Assembly (NCBI RefSeq): GCF_001955535.1
Contig: NZ_MPVN01000001.1
Span: forward strand, 310,001-374,000
DNA: 64,000 nt
Reading direction: 5' to 3'
Origin: Paenibacillus sp. FSL H7-0326
GTDB lineage: Bacteria > Bacillota > Bacilli > Paenibacillales > Paenibacillaceae
Under the pieces are notes generated by a model. The model saw nothing but the letters and a program-made list of their open reading frames with translations, ran no database searches and was not told the origin of the DNA. Below, in pieces: positions 17,392 through 25,136 of this stretch. Position 1 is the stretch's first letter. Every line of letters starts with the position of its first letter. Position numbers and translations under genes: made by a program.

Positions 17392-18371
17392 AGAAGGGAT
17401 TTAGACTGTTTTTGCGGGAACAAACACCTCTTATCTTTATTTATTTCATTCAACTCGCTGTCATCACTTTTGTATATTGGCTTGGCGGATTCAAGAACTG
17501 GCCCATTGCGCTGTATGCAGCCCTTCTCAGCGGTGCGCTGTTTGTTGGTTATATGACATACCGATACTTGACCCACCGCCGATTTTATAAGCGGTTATCT
17601 GAGCCCGTAGCCTCGGTAGAAGAGATCACCTACACTTCAGAGCACGCTCCCTTGCCTGAAAGTTTACATCAGCTTACGCTAAGCCATAATCGTGTATATC
17701 AAACTCGTCTTCTTGGTATCAAGGAGCAGCTTGATCAGCATATCCATTTTATTCATCAGTGGGTGCATCAGATGAAGACCCCGCTGTCCGTGCTGCATTT
17801 GATGAATCAAGGACGTGATGATGAAGAGTCCGCGGCGATAGGAGATGAGCTGGACCGGATGCGCAAAGGACTTGATATGGTGCTGTATGCGGCAAGACTC
17901 GATTCATTCGAGCATGATTTATATATTGAACCCGTATCACTAAATACCTTGGTCAGATCCGTTACTTCTGAGCAAAAACGTTTGTTTATTCGTAATCATG
18001 TCTTTCCTTATGTAGATATTGACCCTCAGCTACAAGTGATCTCCGATGAAAAATGGCTGAAGTTTATCGTTACTCAGCTGCTGACGAATGCCGTGAAGTA
18101 TTCAGGAGGAAGGAACAAGAAAATCCAGTTCCGCGGATATAAGCAGAAGGATCAAATTATTCTATCGGTGGAAGATGAGGGAATCGGAATTCCGAAGGAG
18201 GATATTAACCGTGTGTTCGATCCTTTCTTCACAGGGGAGAATGGAAGAACGGTCCAGGAATCTACAGGGATGGGACTCTATTTGGTTAAGGAAGTAGCCG
18301 ACAGACTTGGTCATTCCATCACTTTAAGCTCCGTACAGCACCAAGGAACAAGGATTGAATTGATTTTTTAG
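17388..18371 (+). CDS. BceS-like intramembrane-sensing histidine kinase
   Basis: A 327-residue sensor kinase. Two N-terminal transmembrane segments (about 14-33 and 39-58) have almost no extracellular loop, the hallmark of BceS-type kinases that sense through their ABC transporter. The phospho-acceptor His127 lies in WVHQMKTPLSVL, and the ATPase domain has N (LLTNAVKYS), G1 (DEGIGI) and G2 (GMGLYL) boxes. The gene overlaps the regulator gene by 4 nt. The transporter genes follow after a 120-bp promoter region with a BceR-type site. Signals are expected to be peptide antibiotics such as bacitracin, but the specific ligand cannot be read. Confidence 0.92.
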   Translation: MKKGFRLFLREQTPLIFIYFIQLAVITFVYWLGGFKNWPIALYAALLSGALFVGYMTYRYLTHRRFYKRLSEPVASVEEITYTSEHAPLPESLHQLTLSHNRVYQTRLLGIKEQLDQHIHFIHQWVHQMKTPLSVLHLMNQGRDDEESAAIGDELDRMRKGLDMVLYAARLDSFEHDLYIEPVSLNTLVRSVTSEQKRLFIRNHVFPYVDIDPQLQVISDEKWLKFIVTQLLTNAVKYSGGRNKKIQFRGYKQKDQIILSVEDEGIGIPKEDINRVFDPFFTGENGRTVQESTGMGLYLVKEVADRLGHSITLSSVQHQGTRIELIF

Positions 18372-18399
18372 CTGTCGCAGCGACTCCATTGCTGATTGT

Positions 18400-18465
18400 C
18401 TTACAAATCTGTAAGCTAACTGTAAGCCTGCATACTAGCCATCGATTGGGGCGGTTCATTATAAT
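18400..18465 (+). promoter_or_regulatory. BceR-type binding site and promoter of the ABC transporter genes
   Basis: TTACA-AATC-TGTAA at 18401-18414 matches the BceR-family operator pattern TNACA-N4-TGTAA exactly, and a further TGTAA half-site follows at 18421-18425. A consensus -10 TATAAT lies at 18460-18465, with no good -35 box at the right distance. That is the layout expected of an activator-dependent promoter. Confidence 0.8.
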
Positions 18466-18503
18466 GAGTACAACGAAATAAAGAAAGAGAGGTGACTGTG
18501 ACC

Positions 18504-19253
18504 GTGCCGCTGCTGGAAGTACAGAACGTGTCCAAAATATATGACGGTTACTCACATGATAAAGCACTGGACAATGTTCGGTTTCAAGTAAGAGACGGGG
18601 AGTTCGTTGGCATTATGGGACCATCGGGCAGCGGCAAAACGACGCTGCTAAATGCCATAGCGACGATCGATCCTCCCTCTTCTGGAGAAATTCGGATCAG
18701 CGGTCACAATGCATATCAAATGACAGCCGAGGAAATGGCGCTGTTTCGCAGACGCAGACTTGGCTTCGTATTCCAGGACTTTAACCTCTTAGAATCACTC
18801 ACTGTCGAAGAAAATATATTGCTTCCACTGACATTTGACCATGTGCCGCAGGACGAAATGCACAGAAGACTCAGCCATGTGCTGTCTAGACTTGGCATTG
18901 AGTCTATACGAAATCGAATGATCTACGAAATCTCAGGAGGACAGAAGCAGAAGACAGCGATTGGAAGAGCCATTATTCATGAGCCTGCCGTCGTGCTGGC
19001 GGATGAGCCCACTGGAAATCTGGATTCCAAATCGGGCAGAGATGTCATGAATCTGCTGAAGCTGCTGCATGAACAAGAGCAGGCGACACTGCTCATGGTG
19101 ACGCATGATGCATACGCTGCAAGCTACTGCGAGCGTGTCATTTTTATTAAGGACGGGAAGCTGTATAACGAAATTTACAGAGGCGACAACCGGCAGGCTT
19201 TTTTCCAAAAGATTATGGATATGCTGGCACTGCTCGGTGGAGATCGCCCATGA
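18504..19253 (+). CDS. BceA-like ABC transporter ATPase
   Basis: An ATPase of about 249 residues of the MacB/BceA class with Walker A GPSGSGKTT, signature EISGGQKQK, Walker B VVLADEPTG and switch His in VTHD. It pairs with the FtsX-type permease whose start overlaps its stop (ATGA). GTG codons occur at 18492, 18498 and 18504. The ribosome-binding site GAGAGGTGA (18487-18495) overlaps the first and is too close to the second, so 18504 is the likely start. In characterised Bce systems the transporter both frees lipid-linked targets from the antibiotic and controls the kinase. Confidence 0.92.
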   Translation: MPLLEVQNVSKIYDGYSHDKALDNVRFQVRDGEFVGIMGPSGSGKTTLLNAIATIDPPSSGEIRISGHNAYQMTAEEMALFRRRRLGFVFQDFNLLESLTVEENILLPLTFDHVPQDEMHRRLSHVLSRLGIESIRNRMIYEISGGQKQKTAIGRAIIHEPAVVLADEPTGNLDSKSGRDVMNLLKLLHEQEQATLLMVTHDAYAASYCERVIFIKDGKLYNEIYRGDNRQAFFQKIMDMLALLGGDRP

Positions 19254-21193
19254 CGGTAAGACAACTGGCCTTAAGGAACGTCATCCGGGGCATCAGAACG
19301 TATGCGGCTTATTTTTTATGCAGTGCGTTTTCCGTCATGATTTTTTTTGTAAATGCCTTGCTCATTTTTCATCCGGATATCAGAAACGGGCTAAGCTCGG
19401 AAACGGCTGTTCAAGCATTTGTAGTCGCAGAATGCATGATTTTTGTATTCTCCTTCTTGTTTGTGCTGTATTCCGTCAGCTCTTTTCTCTCCTCGAGAAA
19501 AAAGGAATTCGGCATCTTTATGCTGCACGGCATGACGCTGGCCCAGCTTGGCAAGATGATATTCCTGGAGAACATGATTATTGGATTGCTATCCATTATC
19601 TTTGGAACGTTTGCAGGAACATTGTTTGCCAAGCTGTTCTTTATGGCCAGTGCCAAAGCGCTTGAGATTACTTCACTGCCATTTTATCTGTCGCCGTCTT
19701 CCCTGCTGCTCACGATCGGGGCATTCGTGCTGCTATTTCTGCTCATATCGGCATACACATCTAGAATGGTAAGGACAAGCAAGCTGATCGAGCTATTTCA
19801 AGCAGTTCCTAGGAGGGAGAAAGCACCACATGCCTCTCCTGTTCTATCCGCTCTGTCAATTATATTGCTGCTAATCGGGTACATCTTCGCAGTCACAGCG
19901 GACACGTATACGATCTATGACAGGGTTGTACCTGTCGTGCTTATTACGACAGCAGGGACTTATCTGCTATACTCGCAGCTCGGGGTGTACTGTCTCCAGT
20001 ATTTCCGGAAGACACGCGGCAGAAGAATGAATGGCAGACATTTACTGACCTTGATCGGGCTGTCTTCCCGGTTAAAGGAGCATTCCCGTATGTTTTTTGC
20101 AGTGACCATGTTATCAACGATTTCCTTCTGCTCGCTTGGTGTATTTGCTTCCATTAATGTCGTGTCTGGACTGTTCGAAGAGGATTATCCTGCTGCTGTC
20201 GGGTATGTATCCAAGACCGGCAATCCTTATCGTGAGGAGCATCTGGCAGATATCAGAGCAGAGCTAACCGAGCGAAAGCTTGACTATAGGGAGTATCAAA
20301 TCAAGATCAAATATGCTCCCGTTCAGCCAAGCTCTGAGTATGTTCACATTGCAAGAAATGAGCTTCCTGTCGTTTCGTTCGCAGATTACAAGCAGGCTGT
20401 GCTGCAGGCCGGATTTACAATGACTGAGCAAGCTCCGGCCTACAATGAGGCGATCCTTATGATCAGCTCACAGAATGACCGCAGCAAGACAAGGCATTGG
20501 AACAAAAGAGAATACATGCTGAAGGAGCCTCAGATCTCCATTACAGAGATCGGATTTACGAATCATGTCATTATCCCGGATAATTTGCTGGATGACTTTG
20601 ACGAGAGCTTTGAAGCCGTTATTATACATGATGAGCTCTACCAACAGATCAAGCAGCCTGCGAGACAGGATGTCTATACCGGCTTTTATTTGGACGATTT
20701 TACTCAAACGGCCTTTGTTGCTAGTGATTTAGCGGATCATGGACGTACGCGTTACGATGCTCACAAGTCCTACTCCATCTCGGTCAGTGGAACCTTGTAT
20801 ATCTTGAGAGAGAGCATGTACCGCATCCTGCTGTTTATTGCCATGCTCCTTGCAGCTGTGTTCTTCATCGCTGCTGGCAGCTTCCTGTACTTCAGGCTGT
20901 ATGCCGATCTGGATCGAGATCAGAAGCAATACCTGACATTAATGAAGCTGGGCTTAACTGACAAAGAATTCAAACGAATGGTAACCGGCCAGCTCGCAAC
21001 CATGTTCTTCTTGCCGACTTTCGTAGCAGTCATTCATAGCATATTTGCGTTCATTGCATTGCAGAGCTTGTTCTACTTGTCCATTGCTACTAAAATGGGA
21101 GTTGTGCTTTTTAGCTTTATGCTTGCTCAGGTGTTATACTTTTTCTTTATTAGGTTTCATTATTTAAGAAACTTAAAGAAAACGCTCCTCTAG
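19250..21193 (+). CDS. BceB-like FtsX-family permease
   Basis: A 647-residue permease with the ten-segment BceB topology: one N-terminal segment (about 20-40), three around 52-175 (the first FtsX domain), four more around 200-305, a large hydrophilic extracellular domain (about 310-530) typical of BceB proteins, and a last cluster from about 525 to 640. It is translationally coupled to the ATPase. The extracellular domain is the specificity element in this family. DedA and UppP genes follow at 50 and 44 bp with no terminator between, so all four may be transcribed together from the BceR-type promoter. Confidence 0.92.
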   Translation: MTVRQLALRNVIRGIRTYAAYFLCSAFSVMIFFVNALLIFHPDIRNGLSSETAVQAFVVAECMIFVFSFLFVLYSVSSFLSSRKKEFGIFMLHGMTLAQLGKMIFLENMIIGLLSIIFGTFAGTLFAKLFFMASAKALEITSLPFYLSPSSLLLTIGAFVLLFLLISAYTSRMVRTSKLIELFQAVPRREKAPHASPVLSALSIILLLIGYIFAVTADTYTIYDRVVPVVLITTAGTYLLYSQLGVYCLQYFRKTRGRRMNGRHLLTLIGLSSRLKEHSRMFFAVTMLSTISFCSLGVFASINVVSGLFEEDYPAAVGYVSKTGNPYREEHLADIRAELTERKLDYREYQIKIKYAPVQPSSEYVHIARNELPVVSFADYKQAVLQAGFTMTEQAPAYNEAILMISSQNDRSKTRHWNKREYMLKEPQISITEIGFTNHVIIPDNLLDDFDESFEAVIIHDELYQQIKQPARQDVYTGFYLDDFTQTAFVASDLADHGRTRYDAHKSYSISVSGTLYILRESMYRILLFIAMLLAAVFFIAAGSFLYFRLYADLDRDQKQYLTLMKLGLTDKEFKRMVTGQLATMFFLPTFVAVIHSIFAFIALQSLFYLSIATKMGVVLFSFMLAQVLYFFFIRFHYLRNLKKTLL

Positions 21194-21243
21194 TAAATGA
21201 GGAATATGACTAGAAAATTTATAGGATTTACAGGAGGTATATC

Positions 21244-21858
21244 TTGCAAAACTGGATTACTGATTTTATGGAGCAGTTTGGCTATATCGGCATTGCTCTG
21301 ATCATCGCACTTGAAAATGTATTTCCACCGATTCCTTCGGAAATCGTACTTCCTTTTGGCGGGTTCATGACCACTTATTCGGACCTTACCGTACCGGGAG
21401 TCATCTTAGCAGCTACCATCGGTTCTGTTGCCGGTGCCATCATTCTGTACGGAATCGGTCTGCTTCTCGATGTGGAACGTCTGGAGAAGATCATTGACCG
21501 TTGGGGTCATATATTACGCGTCAAAAAAGAAGACATCCGTAAAGCCGATGCTTGGTTTGATAAATACGGATACTGGACTGTTCTATTCTGCCGGATGATT
21601 CCGTTGATCCGAAGCCTGATTTCAATCCCTGCCGGTATGTCCAACATGAAATTTGGACTATTTCTATTGTTCACAACGATAGGTACGGTCATCTGGAATA
21701 CCATTCTCGTAATGGTCGGAGCGGCTCTCGGTGAGAACTGGCACTCGATTACTGAATTTATGGATGTATACTCCAATATTGCGTACGCGGTTATTGCTGT
21801 GGCTGGTATCGCCTTTTTGATCTGGTTCTTCCGCCGCAACAAAAAACGTGCTAAATAA
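21244..21858 (+). CDS. DedA-family protein, probable undecaprenyl-phosphate flippase (UptA class)
   Basis: A 204-residue DedA protein with the family motifs ENVFPPIPSEIVLPFGGF in the first re-entrant helix and FCRMIPLIRSLISIPAG (conserved Arg residues) in the second, plus four or five membrane segments. It resembles the Bacillus YngC/UptA subgroup, which returns undecaprenyl phosphate across the membrane. The start is TTG with AGGAGGT 5-6 nt upstream. It lies between the Bce-type permease and UppP genes, on the same strand with short gaps. That neighbourhood supports a lipid-carrier role. Its substrate is inferred, not shown. Confidence 0.85.
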   Translation: MQNWITDFMEQFGYIGIALIIALENVFPPIPSEIVLPFGGFMTTYSDLTVPGVILAATIGSVAGAIILYGIGLLLDVERLEKIIDRWGHILRVKKEDIRKADAWFDKYGYWTVLFCRMIPLIRSLISIPAGMSNMKFGLFLLFTTIGTVIWNTILVMVGAALGENWHSITEFMDVYSNIAYAVIAVAGIAFLIWFFRRNKKRAK

Positions 21859-21902
21859 AATGCTAAGCTGTTACCAGATGTTAAAGGAGAAGTGAGTATT
21901 TC

Positions 21903-22760
21903 ATGGAATTTGATTTTATTAATTTACTTAAATCGATCATTCTAGGGATCGTGGAGGGTTTAACGGAGTTTGCTCCGGTATCCTCAACAGGTCATATGAT
22001 CATCGTGGATGATATGTGGCTTAACTCCAAAGAGTTCTTGACTCAATATGTTGCCAATACGTTCAAGGTTGTTATACAGCTCGGTTCGATCCTAGCCGTT
22101 GTTGTCGTCTTCAAAGACCGATTTATTAATCTGCTTGGGCTTGACCGATTATGGAGCAAGAACAAAACCGCTGCTATACCTGCTTCGGGAACGAATCGTT
22201 TGAAGCTGATGCAAGTCATTGTTGGCTTAATTCCTGCAGGTGTGCTTGGTCTCTTGTTCGAGGATTATATCGATGAGCATCTATTCTCGGTAAACACCGT
22301 ACTTATCGGGCTTGTAATTGGTGCGTTCTTCATGATCGCAGCTGATCTCTTCGCTCCGAAGACACCTAGAGTAGAGACAGTAGATCAGATGAGCTACAAG
22401 CAAGCTCTTTCCATTGGACTCATTCAATGCTTGTCCTTGTGGCCAGGGTTCTCCAGATCTGGTTCGACGATCTCCGGTGGTGTACTCTTAGGGATGAGCC
22501 ATCGTGCTGCTTCCGACTTCACCTTCATTATGGCGGTGCCTGTCATGTTCGGTGCAAGCTTCCTGTCCCTTGTGAAGAACTGGGAGTACTTTACGCTTGA
22601 TGCATTGCCATATTTCATTGCTGGTTTTGTAGCTGCATTTATCTTTGCACTCATCTCCATTCGCTTCTTCTTGAAGCTCATTAACCGTGTGAAGCTGGTG
22701 CCGTTCGCAATTTATCGTATCATTCTCGCAGCTATCATTTATTTCGTATTTGTGATGTAG
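21903..22760 (+). CDS. uppP: Undecaprenyl-diphosphate phosphatase UppP (BacA)
   Basis: A 285-residue integral membrane phosphatase that converts undecaprenyl diphosphate to the monophosphate carrier used in cell-wall synthesis; high levels give bacitracin resistance. Both signature regions are present: EGLTEFAPVSSTGH near residue 20 with catalytic Glu, and WPGFSRSGSTISGG near residue 180 with catalytic Arg. Length and eight-helix profile fit the family (265-290). AAAGGAG precedes the ATG. It follows a DedA (UptA-like) gene and Bce-type transporter genes, so dephosphorylation, flipping and protection of the same lipid carrier are encoded side by side. A strong bidirectional terminator ends the unit. 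Confidence 0.96.
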   Translation: MEFDFINLLKSIILGIVEGLTEFAPVSSTGHMIIVDDMWLNSKEFLTQYVANTFKVVIQLGSILAVVVVFKDRFINLLGLDRLWSKNKTAAIPASGTNRLKLMQVIVGLIPAGVLGLLFEDYIDEHLFSVNTVLIGLVIGAFFMIAADLFAPKTPRVETVDQMSYKQALSIGLIQCLSLWPGFSRSGSTISGGVLLGMSHRAASDFTFIMAVPVMFGASFLSLVKNWEYFTLDALPYFIAGFVAAFIFALISIRFFLKLINRVKLVPFAIYRIILAAIIYFVFVM

Positions 22761-22779
22761 TGGAATCATATCATTTAAA

Positions 22780-22836
22780 AATAACAGAAGAGGAGACCTG
22801 TATAGATTCTACAGGATCTCCTCTTCTGTTATTTTA
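22780..22836. terminator. Strong bidirectional terminator after uppP
   Basis: 17-bp arms AATAACAGAAGAGGAGA and their reverse complement, with an inner CCTGTA/TACAGG pairing. T-rich tracts flank it on both strands. It serves uppP and, on the other strand, the small peptide gene. Confidence 0.9.
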
Positions 22837-22847
22837 ACAAGACAGAC

Positions 22848-22922
22848 TTAACGTTTACTGGAACTCAGCTGAATAATCATCAAGATGAGCACAAGCAGCT
22901 GGATGAGCAATTCCGCACTCAT
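22848..22922 (-). CDS. 24-residue hydrophobic membrane peptide
   Basis: A 24-codon gene too short for routine gene calling. The product starts MSAELLIQLLVLILM and ends IIQLSSSKR: an almost entirely hydrophobic helix with a small polar/basic C-terminal tail, long enough to span or lie on the membrane. An ideal ribosome-binding site AGGAGGG (22930-22936) stands 7 nt before the ATG, and a strong terminator begins 12 nt after the stop codon. No other product is encoded on this strand here. The shape resembles small membrane proteins and type I toxin peptides, but I cannot assign it to a known family. It lies convergent to the UppP gene of the Bce/UptA/UppP locus. Confidence 0.6.
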   Translation of the reverse strand: MSAELLIQLLVLILMIIQLSSSKR

Positions 22923-22936
22923 GACAAATCCCTCCT

Positions 22937-23156
22937 GCTATCTTAATGCTCCTTCAGCCCGTTCCCTCCTCTGTTTCCATCGGTGATCTATACGTTTCCC
23001 ATACTATACCTATGCACAGAGCTCTTCGATTATGATCATCACTTGCTTAAGCACTTGTCACTCTTATGGAATAAATGTCATACTTGTCCTATACAATAAT
23101 GAAGCATTAATCACAATGCGCCCCTATCTATAGAAGTGAAAGGTCGGTTATTATAC
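22937..23156. other. Intergenic stretch between the peptide gene and the lipoprotein gene
   Basis: About 220 bp holding the promoters for the minus-strand peptide and the plus-strand lipoprotein. I found no clear hairpin, repeat or consensus promoter pair beyond the two genes' ribosome-binding sites. Confidence 0.4.
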
Positions 23157-23873
23157 ATGAATGATGCTAAGCTGAAACGAACATTCTTGCCTCTTCTGCT
23201 CATGACGATCATCCTGCTGCTTACCGCTTGTGCCAAAGGCGAGGCCCATGTAACGGTAAATACAGACGGTACAGCAGACGTGAAATTTAATATTCAGATG
23301 AGCAATCAAAACCTGGAAATCATCGGTCAGCCCGAGCTGATCAATAAGTTGAAGGATACCTTTGCAGAGCAAGGATTTGAGACGGAATCTGCAGCTACTA
23401 AAGATACGCAAGGGCTGACGGCTTCGAAGCAGATTGACATGAGCTCGGCAGATCAGAAGCTGGAAATACCGGATAGTGTTAAATTTACTCACGACACGGA
23501 AGAGAAGTTCTTCTATTCAACCCATCGTATTGTGGTCGATGCAGATCTGATGAGCGCAATTCCTGTCAATGATTGGACAGATACGCTCAACTCCATTCCT
23601 TCCTTTGTTCGTAACCTGGTGTTTAAAGAGGTAGATCTGGACTTTAAGCTTACGCTGCCGATCAAGCCAGAATCCAGCAACGCCAATCAGACGAGCGAGG
23701 ATCATAAAACGATGACGTGGAACATTAATCCACTGTCGAATAACCACCTGGAGTTAACCGTTAATGTACCTAATATTCAAAATATTCTTATCGTTTCCAT
23801 TGGCCTGCTCGTCCTCATGATCGTCACCACCATCTTCTTCGTCAGAAGAAGAAAAAAGAAAAAGACCTCCTAG
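23157..23873 (+). CDS. LppM-like lipoprotein with C-terminal membrane anchor
   Basis: A lipoprotein of about 238 residues. The signal peptide ends in lipobox LLTAC. The mature part begins KGEAHVTVNTDGTADVKF, a pattern of the LppM/DUF3153 type of envelope lipoproteins. A C-terminal transmembrane helix (about 210-230) is followed by a cytoplasmic RRRKKKK tail, so the protein is held at both ends. The start is uncertain: the ATG at 23157 has GAAAGG 13 nt upstream, while a GTG at 23136 would add seven residues with no ribosome-binding site. The function is unknown. Confidence 0.75.
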   Translation: MNDAKLKRTFLPLLLMTIILLLTACAKGEAHVTVNTDGTADVKFNIQMSNQNLEIIGQPELINKLKDTFAEQGFETESAATKDTQGLTASKQIDMSSADQKLEIPDSVKFTHDTEEKFFYSTHRIVVDADLMSAIPVNDWTDTLNSIPSFVRNLVFKEVDLDFKLTLPIKPESSNANQTSEDHKTMTWNINPLSNNHLELTVNVPNIQNILIVSIGLLVLMIVTTIFFVRRRKKKKTS

Positions 23874-24014
23874 TACGTAGGCCACTGGCACAGATTCGTG
23901 AGATCCAAAGGACCGGAGAATTGCTCCCGGCTACCGTACAATCACAATCTAACTCAAGCTAGATAGATACCTCTTAGTATATATATCAATAATGCAAAAT
24001 TCTGAGGTAAGAAA

Positions 24015-24061
24015 AAAAGACGAGCTCCATTCTATAAAACAGAATGGAACTCGTCTTTTAG
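24015..24061. terminator. Bidirectional terminator between convergent genes
   Basis: Arms AAAAGACGAG and CTCGTCTTTT, with an inner TCCATTCT/AGAATGGA pairing and A/T runs on both sides. It separates the lipoprotein gene from the alarmone synthetase gene. Confidence 0.85.
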
Positions 24062-24127
24062 GTAATCGATTATCCTTTTACTAAGCAGGCTGGTCTACAG
24101 CCGTTCATTCGCCTCAATTAAATAAGC

Positions 24128-24898
24128 TTATTTATTATTATCCTTGTCAGATATAAACTGATCGGCAGCTTGATCAATGATCTCCATAAAGGCGTTCGGC
24201 AGCATGAATTGCTGATCCCTGATAATAATCTTACGAGGGTCCTCTTCCTCTGCCTGAAGATCCTTTATTTCCTGGATTTCATGATGCAATCTCTCCATCT
24301 TATGATCCAGATGGTTTGCTGCATCCGCCGCGCTCTTCAGCTCTCTAAGCATATGCTCAGGAACGTCCTTGTTATATTTGTAAAATATTTTGTGCTCCAG
24401 GCTCGCCCAGAAGTCCATCGCGATCGTTCGAATCTGAACTTCAACGCAAACATTCTCTGTCCCGTCAGACAGAAATACGGGTACTTCAATAATCAGATGC
24501 AGACTTTTGTAGCCATTCGGCTTGGGATTGGCAATATAGTCCTTCACATCCAGCACTTTGATGTCACTTTGCTTCTGCAGCATATCACTGACTTTATAAA
24601 TATCGGATATAAATGAACACGTGATTCGAAGGCCTGCGATATCCTTGATATGCTCTTTAATGTTGCCAAGCGAAATCGGATAACCCTTGCGATACAATTT
24701 CTTTAGAATGCTCTCCGGAGACTTCAATCTGGACTTGGTATGTTCAATAGGACTGTAATCATGAAAGGCTTCGAACTCTTCTTTTAGAATATCGATCTTG
24801 GTCTCAATTTCGTCCAGCGCAAATTTGTATACCATCACAAAACGGGTAATTTCATGCTTGATTCGCTTCATCTGATCTAGCTGACTCATTTGATTCAT
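24128..24898 (-). CDS. Small alarmone synthetase (RelQ/SasB-like GTP pyrophosphokinase)
   Basis: A protein of about 256 residues with a stand-alone RelA/SpoT synthetase domain and no HD hydrolase, TGS or ACT domains. It makes (p)ppGpp from GTP/GDP and ATP. Typical motifs are DIAGLRITCSFISDIY, NPKPNGYKSLHLIIEVP and VEVQIRTIAMDFWASLEHK. A helical C-terminal extension (about 185-256) is longer than in the 211-residue B. subtilis enzyme. The frame runs to a GTG at 24919, but GGAAGGAAG stands about 8 nt before the ATG at 24898, so that start is preferred. Whether it forms the RelQ tetramer cannot be told. Confidence 0.9.
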   Translation of the reverse strand: MNQMSQLDQMKRIKHEITRFVMVYKFALDEIETKIDILKEEFEAFHDYSPIEHTKSRLKSPESILKKLYRKGYPISLGNIKEHIKDIAGLRITCSFISDIYKVSDMLQKQSDIKVLDVKDYIANPKPNGYKSLHLIIEVPVFLSDGTENVCVEVQIRTIAMDFWASLEHKIFYKYNKDVPEHMLRELKSAADAANHLDHKMERLHHEIQEIKDLQAEEEDPRKIIIRDQQFMLPNAFMEIIDQAADQFISDKDNNK

Positions 24899-25136
24899 GT
24901 GTATTTCTTCCTTCCTCACTCTAGGTGATCCTACAGAAATAACTTGATTAATATTCTTTTCCTCATTTCATTGTACACGATCTGGACTCCCCATTTCAAA
25001 ACAGGCAGCTTTATCGAAAAAAAGAACAAATTTACAGGAATGGAGGCATAAGATGATATAAATAGTTAGACATCATGATAAGATCGCGCTCGGCAGGTTC
25101 ATTCATTTATACACTTAATCCATATTTTTCAAGGGG

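Noticed and set aside
25045..25066. GGAGG followed by ATG-ATA-TAA upstream of the DUF11 gene
   Set aside because: A two-codon frame. It could be a chance match; there is no evidence that it is a leader peptide.
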